Of a stretch of DNA of 64,000 nt, positions 23,054 to 32,865 are shown in pieces (position 1 is the first letter of the stretch; every line of letters begins with the position of its first letter). Position numbers and translations under genes: made by a program. Below the pieces are notes generated by a model that saw only the letters and a program-made list of their open reading frames with translations, was not told the origin of the DNA and did no database searches. The stretch lies in contig NZ_CP042436.1 in the NCBI RefSeq assembly GCF_007971025.1, positions 1,240,001 to 1,304,000 on the forward strand, in the 5' to 3' direction. This DNA is from Mucilaginibacter ginsenosidivorans. Its GTDB lineage: Bacteria; Bacteroidota; Bacteroidia; Sphingobacteriales; Sphingobacteriaceae.

Positions 23054-23067
23054 GTAACAAATGTTAC
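23054..23067. promoter_or_regulatory. Perfect palindrome GTAAC-AAAT-GTTAC upstream of the efflux operon
   Basis: A 14-bp perfect palindrome whose centre lies about 53 bp before the tolC start codon. It has the five-plus-four-plus-five shape of CRP/FNR-family sites but with TAAC half-sites, unlike the TGAC boxes further right. It is probably an operator for the RND operon; the binding protein is unknown. Confidence 0.5.
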
Positions 23068-23113
23068 CAAACGGTTTTTTTAGCCGGGGTAAGTTTGCTG
23101 CAAATTAAATGCA

Positions 23114-24460
23114 ATGAGCAGCAATAAGAAGTATTTTATTTTATTCTCCGTTACGGCGAGCTTATTTTTTTTGGCGCCGGTACTAAAAGCCCGGGCACAG
23201 GATAGCATTAGGAATTTGAGCCTGGATGAAGCTATAGCCGCCACCCTGGGCAATAACAAGGCCATTGAAATAGCCAAACTGGACGAAAAAATCGCGATAG
23301 CAAATTATAAGCAAACCCAGGCCATTTTCCTGCCAAGGATAGGCTTTTCCTATACCGCCATGACCACCAACGACCCGCTGAATGCCTTCGGGTTTAAGCT
23401 TGATCAACGGGTGATCACCCAAAACGACTTTAATCCGCAGTTGCTCAATCACCCTTCTGGCACACCGGACATCATAACAAAACTGGAGGTGCAGCAACCG
23501 CTGTTGAATATGGATATGCTGTACATGCGCAAAGGCGCTGAAAAGCAAATCGAGGTTTATCAATACAAAACCAAACGTACAAAGGAATACCTGACTTTCG
23601 AGGTACAGAAGGCCTTCATGCAATTGCAACTGGCGTACGAAGCCGCCGGCGTTTTGAACGAAGCATTAAAGACCGCAAAATCAGTCTATAAGTTTACGGA
23701 CGATCATTACAAGCAGGGACTTATCCAAAAGTCGGACGTGTTGAATGCGAATGTGCATTTGACAAGTATTGAAAGCAACATAGCTAAGGCGCAAAGTAAC
23801 ATCCGTAACGCGTCAGACTATCTCAGTTTATTGATGGGGGCAAAAACAGGCGTCGTTTATAAAACAGATGGCCTTACAGCCGATGGATCACAGTCGGCCG
23901 ATACTACGCAAAAAGTTCCCGGTTCAAGAGCTGATTTTATGGCGATGGAAAAGGCGATTGAAGCTTCTGACATGATGATCCGATCGAACCAGTTAAGTTA
24001 CCTGCCCAAATTAAATGCATTTGGTAATTACCAGTACAATGACGCGCATTTAACAGGTTTTGGTGCAAACTCATACCTGGTGGGTGTACAATTATCATGG
24101 GATATATTCAAGGGTAATTCAACAAAAAATAAGATCACTGCTCAAAAACTTGAACGTGATAAGCTTTCCGCAGAATTGTCGCAGCAGAAAGATCAAAGCC
24201 AAATGGAGATCAATAAGGTATACCGCGACCTGGCCGATGTGCGGTTCGAAATAGGACAGGAAAAAGCAGCAGTCGAACAGGCAACGGAATCTTTGCGGAT
24301 ACTACAGAACCGCTACCAGCAGGGGCTCATCAATACTACTGATGTATTGACTGCCGAGACCCAATTATCACAACAAAAATTTGCATTGGCCCAGGCTGTA
24401 TTCACCATGAATGTTACCAGGGCTTATATACAGTTATTAACCTCATCAACTAACAAATAA
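23114..24460 (+). CDS. TolC-family outer-membrane efflux protein
   Basis: 448 aa with a signal peptide (ending RARAQ) and two OEP repeats forming the beta-barrel and the long periplasmic alpha-helical tunnel; LSLDEAIAATLGNNKAIE marks the start of the first repeat. It is the outer-membrane exit duct of the RND pump encoded by the next two genes, with the adaptor gene following after 11 bp. Confidence 0.93.
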   Translation: MSSNKKYFILFSVTASLFFLAPVLKARAQDSIRNLSLDEAIAATLGNNKAIEIAKLDEKIAIANYKQTQAIFLPRIGFSYTAMTTNDPLNAFGFKLDQRVITQNDFNPQLLNHPSGTPDIITKLEVQQPLLNMDMLYMRKGAEKQIEVYQYKTKRTKEYLTFEVQKAFMQLQLAYEAAGVLNEALKTAKSVYKFTDDHYKQGLIQKSDVLNANVHLTSIESNIAKAQSNIRNASDYLSLLMGAKTGVVYKTDGLTADGSQSADTTQKVPGSRADFMAMEKAIEASDMMIRSNQLSYLPKLNAFGNYQYNDAHLTGFGANSYLVGVQLSWDIFKGNSTKNKITAQKLERDKLSAELSQQKDQSQMEINKVYRDLADVRFEIGQEKAAVEQATESLRILQNRYQQGLINTTDVLTAETQLSQQKFALAQAVFTMNVTRAYIQLLTSSTNK

Positions 24461-24471
24461 AACTCAAAACT

Positions 24472-25578
24472 ATGCGATCAGCTACTAATATATCTATCAT
24501 AACACTAATTGCCGGGGCAGGTGCGCTGGTGCTTGGTTCCTGTTCTTCTAACAAAAATGAGCGCGCCGCATCGGATAGCGGCCCGGCAATAGCTGTAACC
24601 GTTTCGACGCCATCATCAGGCGAACAGGATAACATTAATGTAAGCGGGCAAATTGAATCTTCGCAGTCGGCTAATATCAGCACAAGGGTAATGGGATACA
24701 TCACCAAACTGAATGTAAAAGTAGGCGATCATGTAAACAAGGGACAACTGCTTGCAACCATTAGCAATGATGATATTCTTGCAAAAAGGGCGCAGGCTGA
24801 TGCGATGATAGCCCAGGCCGAGGCCGCATATAGTAATGCAAAAAAAGATTACGAACGTTTCAGCGCTTTATACAAGCAGCAAAGTGCATCGGCAAAAGAA
24901 CTTGAGAATGCTACGCTGCAATACACTGCAGCAAAATCGGGACTGGAAACGGCAAAACAAATGCGCAACGAGGCCAATGCGATACTCAACTACACCAACT
25001 TAACCGCCCCGTTTGACGGCATTGTAACACAGAAAGCAGCGGATGCCGGCAATATGGTCAATCCCGGAATGCCAATATTGACCATCGAGCGTACCGGTAG
25101 TTACCAGGTAAGAGCATCCGTTCCTGAAAGCTCTATCGGGCAGATAAAACAGGGAGAAAACGCCACCGTATCTGTTAGGGCCATTGGTAAGACCATCAGC
25201 GGAAAAATAACCGAAGTGAGCCAATCATCACAATTTTCGGGGGGACAATACCTCATCAGGGTGAATATCCCGGATAATGAAAAAGCCGGCTTGTATGGCG
25301 GCATGTATGCCAACGTTTCTATCCCGGTAAAGGGATCTGGAAAAGTTAAAACTGGCAGCGATGTGGTAATGGTACCGCTCGGCAGCATCGAAAAAAAGGA
25401 TGACCTGACAGGTATTTATACCATCAGTGAAAATAATACGGCGCTGCTTCGCTGGGTACGGCTGGGTAAAGTTGACGGCAATAATGCCGAAGTGCTTAGC
25501 GGCCTGGCAAAGGATGAAAAATTCATTGTGAGCGCCGACGGCAAATTGTTTAATGGTGAACCTGTAAAAATAAAATAA
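24472..25578 (+). CDS. RND efflux periplasmic adaptor lipoprotein
   Basis: 368-aa membrane-fusion protein. The lipobox LGSC (Cys24) anchors it to the inner membrane. A barrel-sandwich hybrid domain (VMGYITKLNVKVGDHVNKGQ) is split by an alpha-hairpin, followed by LTAPFDGIVTQKAADAGNMV, beta-barrel and membrane-proximal domains. It bridges the RND permease and TolC. Spacing to the permease gene is 4 bp, so the two are translationally close. Confidence 0.94.
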   Translation: MRSATNISIITLIAGAGALVLGSCSSNKNERAASDSGPAIAVTVSTPSSGEQDNINVSGQIESSQSANISTRVMGYITKLNVKVGDHVNKGQLLATISNDDILAKRAQADAMIAQAEAAYSNAKKDYERFSALYKQQSASAKELENATLQYTAAKSGLETAKQMRNEANAILNYTNLTAPFDGIVTQKAADAGNMVNPGMPILTIERTGSYQVRASVPESSIGQIKQGENATVSVRAIGKTISGKITEVSQSSQFSGGQYLIRVNIPDNEKAGLYGGMYANVSIPVKGSGKVKTGSDVVMVPLGSIEKKDDLTGIYTISENNTALLRWVRLGKVDGNNAEVLSGLAKDEKFIVSADGKLFNGEPVKIK

Positions 25579-25582
25579 GGGC

Positions 25583-28500
25583 ATGGAAAAGGGATTTTCA
25601 GGAAAAATAGCAGGGGCCTTTCTGCAATCGAAGCTCACCATACTGCTCATGATCGCTTTCTTGCTCATAGGCGGTTACAGCACTTTTTTGATCCCTCGAG
25701 AGGAGGAGCCTCAAATACAGGTGCCGATGGCGGATATTTTCATAGGCTACCCCGGAGCCGAACCAAAAGACGTCGAAACCAAGGTAGCGGCGCCAATGGA
25801 GAAAATGATCTCGAACGTGAAAGGCGTGGAATATGTTTATTCCACCTCGATGAAGGGACAGGCCATGATCATCGTGCAGTTTTATGTTGGCGAGGACGTG
25901 GAGCGTTCACTCGTAAAGCTATACAGCGAGTTAATGAAGAACATGGATAAAATGCCGCAGGGCGTTACGCTTCCGTTAATAAAAACACGGGCTATTGATG
26001 ATGTACCTGTTTTAAGCTTAACGCTTTGGAGCGAAAAATATAGCGACTACCAGTTAAGGCAGATCGGGCAGGAACTTACCAACGAGATCAAAAAAATAAC
26101 CGATGTGTCGGACATCAATATCATCGGTGGCCGCAGCCGCGAGGTAAAAGTTTTACTCGATAAAAATAAGATGGCCGAAAATCATGTCGATTTTCTGTCG
26201 ATAAACAAACAGATACGAGGCAGTAATGCGCAAATGCAAAGCGGCGAACTGCTGCAAAAGGATACTGCATTTTCCGTCGAGACCGGGAATTTTCTTTCCA
26301 ATGCCGATGATGTGGCAAACCTGGTAGTCGGCACCAACCAGCAGCAACCCGTTTACCTGAAGCAGGTTGCCCGTGTTGAAGAAGGTCCTGAAACGGCCAG
26401 CCAATATGTATTATTCGGTTATGGCCGCGCCGATACCTCGAAAGCAAAAAATTTTAGGTCAAGCTATCCGGCAGTTACCTTGTCGATAGCCAAGAAAAAA
26501 GGCGCCGATGCAATGAAATTATCGGAGCAAATACTTAAAAAAGTCGATCTGCTAAAAAAAGACCTTCTCCCCAATGATGTACAACTAACGGTTACGCGTA
26601 ATTACGGCGAGACTGCGTCGGATAAGGTATCTGAGCTATTGTTCCACCTTTTTATAGCTATTGTGGTGGTAACGGTTTTTGTGATGCTGGCAATGGGCTG
26701 GCGGGGTGGCCTGGTGGTTTTCTTATCCGTCCCGGTAACCTTCGCGCTTACGCTGTTCAGTTATTATTTCCTGCATTATACCCTCAACCGGATCACGCTG
26801 TTTGCCCTGGTATTTATCACGGGTATCGTGGTGGACGACTCAATTATCATTGCCGAAAATATGCACCGGCATTTTAAAATGAAAAAACTGCCGCCTTTGC
26901 AGGCCGCTCTGTATGCCATTAACGAAGTAGGGAACCCGACCATCCTGGCCACCTTTACGGTAATAGCTGCGGTATTGCCCATGGCATTCGTGTCCGGCAT
27001 GATGGGCCCATACATGAGCCCTATGCCTATTGGCGCATCTATTGCCATGCTTTTATCGCTTATCGTCGCTTTGACGCTTACACCCTACCTGGGGTTTATA
27101 TTCCTGAGGGAAAAGGAAAAGAAAGGTGTTGACCACGAAGAGAGTAAGCCGGTAGTATTGGAACAAACCGGTATCTACAAGATATATCGCTCATTTATAT
27201 TTCCCCTGCTACAAACCCGGTGGAAACGCTGGACATTTATCATGGGCATTGTCGTCATATTATTTGCGTCGCTGTCTATGTTCTACACCAAAGCAGTAGC
27301 AGTAAAAATGCTGCCTTTTGACAACAAAAACGAGTTCCAGGTAGTTATCGACATGCCTGAAGGGACCACGCTGGAGAAAACCCAGGCCGTTACCAAAGAT
27401 ATCGCGGATTACATCTCGGGGCAACCGCTGGTCAGGAATTATGAGGAATATATCGGCACATCGGCTCCAATCAGTTTTAACGGACTGGTTAGGCATTACG
27501 ACCTGCGAACGGGTGACAATGTTGCTGACATACAGGTAAACCTGGTTGATAAAAAAGACAGAAGCATACAAAGTCATGCCATTGCCAAACTAATGCGTGG
27601 CCCTGTACAGGCTATCGCCAAAAAATATAATGCCAACGTGAAAATGGTGGAAGTGCCGCCCGGCCCGCCGGTATTGTCTACCCTGGTGGCCGAAGTTTAC
27701 GGACCAAACTATAAGGAGCAGATGAAGATAGCCAAACAGGTAAAGGGCCTGTTCAGCAAGACTGCTGATGTGGTAGATATCGATTGGATGGTTGAAGACG
27801 ACCAGCCGGAATATCATATTGATGTGGACAAGGAAAAAGCCATGCGATATGGTGTTGCTCCGGTACAGGTTGTCGCCACGGTTAATGCAGCTTTATCGGG
27901 CATGGTTGCAGGCAACATTTATCAGCCATCATCCTATAACCAAACGGCTATCAGGTTACAGTTAAGTGACGCGGATAAGTCGGGCCTGGATGATATACTG
28001 GATCTGAAAGTAGTGGGTATGCAGGGTAACACCGTCCCTATCCGCGACCTGGTTTCGGTGACGAGGCAGATCAGGCAGAAAAATATTTATCGTAAAAATC
28101 AGAAAGAGGTGGTTTATGTACTGGCCGATATGGCCGGCAACCTGGAGAGTCCTTCTTACGCCATTTCAGACGTATCAGATAGCCTGAAAAATGTACACGT
28201 TCCGAAGGGTTACACACTAACAGAGGAGTACACGCATCAACCCGAAATGGAGGACAACTATTCGCTCAAATGGGATGGCGAATGGCAGATCACGTATGAA
28301 GTGTTTCGCGATTTGGGCATTGCCTTCGCAGTGGTGATCATCATGATCTATATCCTTATCGTGGGCTGGTTCCAAAACTTTACCGTACCGCTGGTTATGC
28401 TGGCTGCCATACCGCTGTCGCTGGTGGGCATTATTCTCGGGCATTGGATGCTGCATGCTTATTTCACGGCTACATCCATGATAGGTTTTATCGCGTTGGC

Positions 28501-28804
28501 GGGCGTAATGGTCCGTAACTCAGTGCTGCTGATTGACTTCATTAACATAAGGCTGAGGGAGGGCATTCAGTTAAAGCAGGCAATAATTGAAGCGGGCGCG
28601 GTGCGTACTACACCTATCGTGCTGACTGCCGGTGCGGTTGCGCTGGGTGCAGTTATCATCCTGTTCGACCCCATATTCCAGGGCCTTGCCATTTCATTAA
28701 TGGGCGGGACGATCACCTCGACATTCCTTACCCTGCTGGTGGTGCCTTTACTATATTATAAAATGATGCGCAAGAAATACCCCGTTAATAAATTAAACGA
28801 TTGA
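25583..28804 (+). CDS. RND efflux permease (HAE-type, drug/organic substrate)
   Basis: A 1073-aa proton-driven trimeric pump with 12 membrane segments and two large periplasmic loops. The TM4 proton-relay residues are in GIVVDDSIIIAEN near residue 415. The double Asp resembles the hydrophobe/amphiphile exporters rather than the metal pumps (CzcA-type have a different TM4 signature), so organic substrates are likelier than heavy metals. The start MEKGFSGKIAGAFLQSKLT is standard for this Bacteroidota subgroup. It is followed within 4 bp by a small PII-like gene. Confidence 0.94.
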   Translation: MEKGFSGKIAGAFLQSKLTILLMIAFLLIGGYSTFLIPREEEPQIQVPMADIFIGYPGAEPKDVETKVAAPMEKMISNVKGVEYVYSTSMKGQAMIIVQFYVGEDVERSLVKLYSELMKNMDKMPQGVTLPLIKTRAIDDVPVLSLTLWSEKYSDYQLRQIGQELTNEIKKITDVSDINIIGGRSREVKVLLDKNKMAENHVDFLSINKQIRGSNAQMQSGELLQKDTAFSVETGNFLSNADDVANLVVGTNQQQPVYLKQVARVEEGPETASQYVLFGYGRADTSKAKNFRSSYPAVTLSIAKKKGADAMKLSEQILKKVDLLKKDLLPNDVQLTVTRNYGETASDKVSELLFHLFIAIVVVTVFVMLAMGWRGGLVVFLSVPVTFALTLFSYYFLHYTLNRITLFALVFITGIVVDDSIIIAENMHRHFKMKKLPPLQAALYAINEVGNPTILATFTVIAAVLPMAFVSGMMGPYMSPMPIGASIAMLLSLIVALTLTPYLGFIFLREKEKKGVDHEESKPVVLEQTGIYKIYRSFIFPLLQTRWKRWTFIMGIVVILFASLSMFYTKAVAVKMLPFDNKNEFQVVIDMPEGTTLEKTQAVTKDIADYISGQPLVRNYEEYIGTSAPISFNGLVRHYDLRTGDNVADIQVNLVDKKDRSIQSHAIAKLMRGPVQAIAKKYNANVKMVEVPPGPPVLSTLVAEVYGPNYKEQMKIAKQVKGLFSKTADVVDIDWMVEDDQPEYHIDVDKEKAMRYGVAPVQVVATVNAALSGMVAGNIYQPSSYNQTAIRLQLSDADKSGLDDILDLKVVGMQGNTVPIRDLVSVTRQIRQKNIYRKNQKEVVYVLADMAGNLESPSYAISDVSDSLKNVHVPKGYTLTEEYTHQPEMEDNYSLKWDGEWQITYEVFRDLGIAFAVVIIMIYILIVGWFQNFTVPLVMLAAIPLSLVGIILGHWMLHAYFTATSMIGFIALAGVMVRNSVLLIDFINIRLREGIQLKQAIIEAGAVRTTPIVLTAGAVALGAVIILFDPIFQGLAISLMGGTITSTFLTLLVVPLLYYKMMRKKYPVNKLND

Positions 28805-28807
28805 CAT

Positions 28808-29107
28808 ATGAAACTATTTATAGCAACATGTTTGAAAGAGTACAGGGATGACGTTTTCAAACTATTTAAAGAAGCCAGTATGGCGGTTTACAGCGTCACA
28901 GATATTACCGGCATAAAGGAAGATAATTCCCCTGATCTGTTGCAGGATTGGTTTGCAAGCGGCGATGAAAAATTCGATTCGATCATGATATTCTGTTTTA
29001 CCGGTGAGGCTAACGCAAGAACTGCGAAAGGATTGATCGCAAAGTACAATGAGAAAAATAAAACGGATTTCCCGGTCAGGGCATTTATAGTGCCTGTTGA
29101 AGAATAA
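28808..29107 (+). CDS. Small PII-like protein of the RND operon
   Basis: 99 aa, cytoplasmic, with the alternating strand/helix pattern of a ferredoxin-like PII fold: MKLFIATCLKEYRDDVFKLF, then FDSIMIFCFTGEANARTAKG and a final strand RAFIVPVEE. Small PII-like proteins accompany several RND and CO2/metal transport operons and sense metabolites or metals; no ligand residues can be assigned here. It is probably a regulator of, or accessory to, the pump. Confidence 0.7.
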   Translation: MKLFIATCLKEYRDDVFKLFKEASMAVYSVTDITGIKEDNSPDLLQDWFASGDEKFDSIMIFCFTGEANARTAKGLIAKYNEKNKTDFPVRAFIVPVEE

Positions 29108-29128
29108 AAACATAAAAAATTAAAAGAT

Positions 29129-29311
29129 ATGAAAGAGAGAATTATCCGCGCTGTAGCCGGTAGCTTTGTACTGACCAGCATTGCCATGGCCTATTTTGTG
29201 AACGTCAATTGGATATGGCTCGGCGTTTTTGTAGGCGTCAACCTGTTGCAATCGTCGTTCACCAAATTTTGCCCGCTCGAAAAAATATTGGATGCATTTA
29301 AAATTGGTTGA
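29129..29311 (+). CDS. DUF2892 (YgaP-like) inner-membrane protein, 60 aa
   Basis: A two-helix hairpin membrane protein with the DUF2892 pattern: MKERIIRAVAGSFVLTS, a second helix VNWIWLGVFVGVNLLQSSF, and the invariant-looking FCPLEKILDA near the end. In other bacteria the domain is often attached to rhodanese proteins or sits in RND operons. It is 21 bp after the PII-like gene and presumably co-transcribed. Role unknown. Confidence 0.85.
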   Translation: MKERIIRAVAGSFVLTSIAMAYFVNVNWIWLGVFVGVNLLQSSFTKFCPLEKILDAFKIG

Positions 29312-29325
29312 TCATTCAAATCAGC

Positions 29326-29751
29326 ATGGAAATGGAAAGTGTAAAAGCTGGCAATTTAAGAATGTGGCCCGCGATAGTTCATGCAAAATGCCCGCGTTGC
29401 AGGGCTGGAAAGATATTTACTAACCCGGCGTATGGTTTCAAGGGGCAGAAAATACTGAAGGAATGCCCGCACTGTGGTTTGGTTTATGAGAGAGAACCCG
29501 GCTATTTTTATGCGGCCATGTATGTAGGTTACGCTTTCATAGTTGCCGAACTGGTTACGCTGGCTGTTGGTACTTATATACTTACAGGAAGCGAGAATCC
29601 CTGGGTATATCTCTGTATCATGTTAACGGTGGTTGCCCTGCTGGCACCTCTCAACTTCAGGTATTCAAGAGTGTTGTTGTTGCATTGGCTAACGCCCGGC
29701 TTGCGCTATCATCCTGAACTTAGTGGCAATAACGGTAAATCCGGCGGTTAA
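29326..29751 (+). CDS. DUF983 membrane protein
   Basis: 141 aa from ATG 29326; a TTG at 29308 overlapping the previous stop is less likely. A zinc ribbon formed by CPRC and CPHC (HAKCPRCRAGKIF, KECPHCGLVYEREPGYFY) precedes two or more membrane helices. This is the DUF983 family, common next to cytochrome oxidase and respiratory genes. Function unknown. It ends the operon and converges with the flavodoxin gene 5 bp away. Confidence 0.85.
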   Translation: MEMESVKAGNLRMWPAIVHAKCPRCRAGKIFTNPAYGFKGQKILKECPHCGLVYEREPGYFYAAMYVGYAFIVAELVTLAVGTYILTGSENPWVYLCIMLTVVALLAPLNFRYSRVLLLHWLTPGLRYHPELSGNNGKSGG

Positions 29752-29756
29752 CCAGA

Positions 29757-30281
29757 TCAAAGTAAGGCTTCCGAATTGGAATATTGAAGCACGCTTTTGA
29801 TGAGGGAATTGATATTTTCCCGTTTCATGCCATCAAATCCTCTCCGCATCACAGCTTTTTTCTGCGGATCTTTTTCTAAAAAAGCCCCGATTTTTACTAT
29901 CAGTTTGTCGGTCCATGATAGCTTGTTCACTATCACCCTGCCCCGGGCAAAATATATCGAATAGTCCCTGGCCAGTTCGTCGGGTATATTGGCTTTTATC
30001 ACAGCCTCCTGCCTCGGTTTGTCGCCATCGGCAGCCGAGCTCACTATAAATAGAAATACTTTTTTGCCCTGAAGCATTGACGCGTTTTTATGCAGCCAAT
30101 CGCGCAATAGTAATTTACCTACGTATACCGGGCTCCCGATGATAACATAATCATAGGCCGACAGATCACCCGGTGCCCGCTGGTCCACGTCAATAACCGG
30201 TAAACAGAGGGCCTCGGCAAGCCACGCGGCGTACTGCGCGGTGGCGCCGTATTTTCCTTTATAGATTATTATACCTTTCAT
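29757..30281 (-). CDS. Flavodoxin-domain protein (HemG-like)
   Basis: 174 aa. It starts MKGIIIYKGKYGATAQYAAWL, matching the FMN phosphate loop of long flavodoxins and of HemG, followed by YDYVIIGSPVYVGK and VFLFIVSS. It could be a menaquinone-dependent protoporphyrinogen oxidase or another FMN redox protein. It lies 12 bp after ppsA and therefore belongs to the unit preceded by the tandem low-oxygen boxes. A HemG function would fit the HemN gene of the same island. Confidence 0.8.
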   Translation of the reverse strand: MKGIIIYKGKYGATAQYAAWLAEALCLPVIDVDQRAPGDLSAYDYVIIGSPVYVGKLLLRDWLHKNASMLQGKKVFLFIVSSAADGDKPRQEAVIKANIPDELARDYSIYFARGRVIVNKLSWTDKLIVKIGAFLEKDPQKKAVMRRGFDGMKRENINSLIKSVLQYSNSEALL

Positions 30282-30292
30282 TTGAATTTAAA

Positions 30293-32722
30293 TTAAAGCA
30301 CCAGGGTTTTCAGTCCGGCGGTTTCATTTTCCGGGGCAGTTACCCGCTGTTTATCCAGTATCTCGTTTATGTTATTTATGCCCGCTATCAAAGCATCCGG
30401 GTTAAAGGCTATGCTGTCTATACCCGCTTCAACCAATATTTGGGCGAAAGCTTTCGAATCGCTGGGTGCCTGGCCGCATAGCCCAACCTTTCGGTTCAGC
30501 CTTTTGGCTTTTTCGATCATGGTAACTATCAGTTGCCTGCTCGCCGCATTCTGCTCGTCAAAAAGGTCGGCTATCAGCGCCGAATCGCGGTCGATACCCA
30601 GCGTTAATTGGGTAAGGTCATTCGAGCCGATAGAAAAGCCATCAAATATTTTAGCGAACTCTCCGGCCAATATCACATTGCTCGGTATTTCGGCCATTAC
30701 GAATATCTCGAGCCCGTTTTCGCCCTGCGTTAAGCCAAATTCCTTCATTTGGGCGATAACTTTTTTGCCTTCTTCCACCGTCCTACAAAACGGGATCATC
30801 AGCTTAACATTGGTCAGCCCCATTTCGTCCCGCACAATTTTCATCGCTTCACATTCCAGCCTGAACCCTTCGCGATACCGGGGATTATAATACCTTGATG
30901 CCCCGCGGAAACCGATCATTGGATTTTCTTCCCTGGGTTCAAAATATTTTCCGCCGACCAATCCTGCGTACTCGTTCGATTTAAAATCGCTCATCCGCAC
31001 TATCACTTCTTTCGAGAAGAAGGCTGCGGCTATGGTTGCCACGCCCTGCGACAGTTTATCGATAAAATATTCCTGTTTATCAGGATAGTGCGAGGTAAGC
31101 CGGGTAATTTCATCGCGCTCTGCATCGCTGGTCACCTTATCAAAATTTATCAGCGCCAGCGGGTGTACCTTTACATAGTTGCTGATGATAAATTCCATTC
31201 GCATCAGGCCGATGCCGCAGTTTGGGTAAAATGATAGCTGGAAAGCCTTATCTGGCTCCCCGATGATCAACTGGGGTTTAACTATTTCAGGCAATTTTAT
31301 CGCGCTTACATCAGTGGTAGTTTCTTCCCACAAACACTTGCCGCGATACACAACCCCGTCTTTACCTTCGGCGCAACTCAGTGTTATCAATTCCCCATCC
31401 TTTATGGTTTGGGTAGCGTCTTCGGTACCCACTATGGCCACGGCTCCCAGTTCGCGGGCTATAATGGCTGCGTGACTGGTGCGCCCGCCCTTGTTGGTGA
31501 CAATGCCGGCCACTTTTTTCAATATAGGGTCCCAGTCCGGGCTGGTCATGCCGGTAACTAAAATATCTCCCTCCTCAAGTTTGCCGGCTTCTGCGGGCGA
31601 GGTCAGCAAGCGCGCGTAGCCCGAGGCGATTTTGCTACCGATAGCTTCGCCGGTAGTTATAACCTCGCCTTTTTGTTTTATTTTGTATGAGGTTACGGCA
31701 ATTGACCGTTCGCGGCTGTGGACAGTTTCGGGCCTTGCCTGGATAATGTATATCTGGTGATCGCAGCCGTCTTTGGCCCATTCAAAATCCATGGGTTTTT
31801 GATAGTGCTCTTCGATTATCAAGGCCCAGTTTGCAAGCTTTTCAACTTCCCTGTCATTCAGCACAAACTTTTCCTGCATGTCGCGCGGAGTATCCTTGTT
31901 GATAGTGGAATTCGCTTCATCACTTTCATCAGCATAGATCATCATCTTGCTTTTGCTGCCAAGGTTTTTTTGCAGGATGGCCCGCTTCTTATTTTTAAGC
32001 GCCGGTTTAAACACCAGGAACTCATCGGGTGTTACCGTGCCCTGCACAATATTTTCGCCAAGGCCCCAAACGCCAGCCAGGTGGACCACATCCCTGAAGC
32101 CTGATTCGGGCTCAAGCGTAAAGCCGACACCAGAGCAACCAATGTCGGCCCGCACCATTTGCTGTACGCCTACCGATAAAAATACCTTGCTGTGCTCAAA
32201 ACCTTTGTCTTCCCTGTATTTTATTGCCCGGTCGGTATATAATGAAGCGTAGCATCGTTTTACCGAATAAAGTAAATGTGTATGGCCCTGCACATTTAAA
32301 TACGACTCGTGCTGCCCGGCAAAACTTGCATCAGGCAGATCTTCTGCTGTCGCGCTGCTGCGTACAGCAACCGGCTGGTCATCGTTATCAAAAAGATAAT
32401 CGTAGGCGTCTGTTATTGCGAAACCAAGGTCAGAAGGAATATGTCCATCCATGATCAGCTTCCTGGCCCGGGCGCCTGTTTCGCTTAAATTTGAAAAATC
32501 TTTCCTGTTCAGGCCTTTCATCAGCTCACCGAGCTTGTCTTCCAGATCGTTACAGGTAATAAAATAACGATATGCCGAGGCTGTGACGGCGAAACCATTA
32601 GGTATCAAAAGACCCCTGGCGGTGAGATGACTGAACATTTCGCCCAACGATGCGTTCTTCCCGCCTACCTCGGCAATATCATTAATGCCGGTTTGGCTAA
32701 ATTTCTTTATGAATTTTTCCAT
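30293..32722 (-). CDS. ppsA: Phosphoenolpyruvate synthase
   Basis: 809 aa from the ATG at 32722 (MEKFIKKFSQTG), a usual PpsA length. It has an N-terminal ATP-grasp pyruvate-kinase-like domain, a mobile phosphohistidine domain with GGRTSHAAIIAREL near residue 415, and a C-terminal PEP-utilising TIM barrel (SIGSNDLTQLTLGIDRDS). It converts pyruvate, ATP and water to PEP, AMP and phosphate. Expression from the tandem boxes suggests PEP recovery under oxygen limitation, as for the ppsA genes in known Anr-type stress clusters. Confidence 0.95.
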   Translation of the reverse strand: MEKFIKKFSQTGINDIAEVGGKNASLGEMFSHLTARGLLIPNGFAVTASAYRYFITCNDLEDKLGELMKGLNRKDFSNLSETGARARKLIMDGHIPSDLGFAITDAYDYLFDNDDQPVAVRSSATAEDLPDASFAGQHESYLNVQGHTHLLYSVKRCYASLYTDRAIKYREDKGFEHSKVFLSVGVQQMVRADIGCSGVGFTLEPESGFRDVVHLAGVWGLGENIVQGTVTPDEFLVFKPALKNKKRAILQKNLGSKSKMMIYADESDEANSTINKDTPRDMQEKFVLNDREVEKLANWALIIEEHYQKPMDFEWAKDGCDHQIYIIQARPETVHSRERSIAVTSYKIKQKGEVITTGEAIGSKIASGYARLLTSPAEAGKLEEGDILVTGMTSPDWDPILKKVAGIVTNKGGRTSHAAIIARELGAVAIVGTEDATQTIKDGELITLSCAEGKDGVVYRGKCLWEETTTDVSAIKLPEIVKPQLIIGEPDKAFQLSFYPNCGIGLMRMEFIISNYVKVHPLALINFDKVTSDAERDEITRLTSHYPDKQEYFIDKLSQGVATIAAAFFSKEVIVRMSDFKSNEYAGLVGGKYFEPREENPMIGFRGASRYYNPRYREGFRLECEAMKIVRDEMGLTNVKLMIPFCRTVEEGKKVIAQMKEFGLTQGENGLEIFVMAEIPSNVILAGEFAKIFDGFSIGSNDLTQLTLGIDRDSALIADLFDEQNAASRQLIVTMIEKAKRLNRKVGLCGQAPSDSKAFAQILVEAGIDSIAFNPDALIAGINNINEILDKQRVTAPENETAGLKTLVL

Positions 32723-32774
32723 AACACTCCTGCGATTAGTTCTCAAAGCTACTTTGGACCTCTAAAAAAGTGCG

Positions 32775-32808
32775 TGATCGTAGTCAGCAACAGATATGAC
32801 TGATGTCA
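32775..32808. promoter_or_regulatory. Tandem low-oxygen boxes, divergent ppsA / small helical gene
   Basis: TGATCGTAGTCA (32775-32786) and TGACTGATGTCA (32797-32808), centres exactly 22 bp apart. The nearer box is 58.5 bp from the ppsA ATG on one side and 63.5 bp from the 32866 ATG on the other, so the pair can serve both. Confidence 0.8.
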
Positions 32809-32865
32809 CAATTAATTGTGCATACAGTCATTAGGGATGAGCGTTATACCCGGTAATCTTGTAAC

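Noticed and set aside
25583-28804. Heavy-metal (CzcA) assignment for the RND permease
   Set aside because: The TM4 motif VVDDSIIIAEN differs from the metal-pump signature, and no metal-binding adaptor features are visible.
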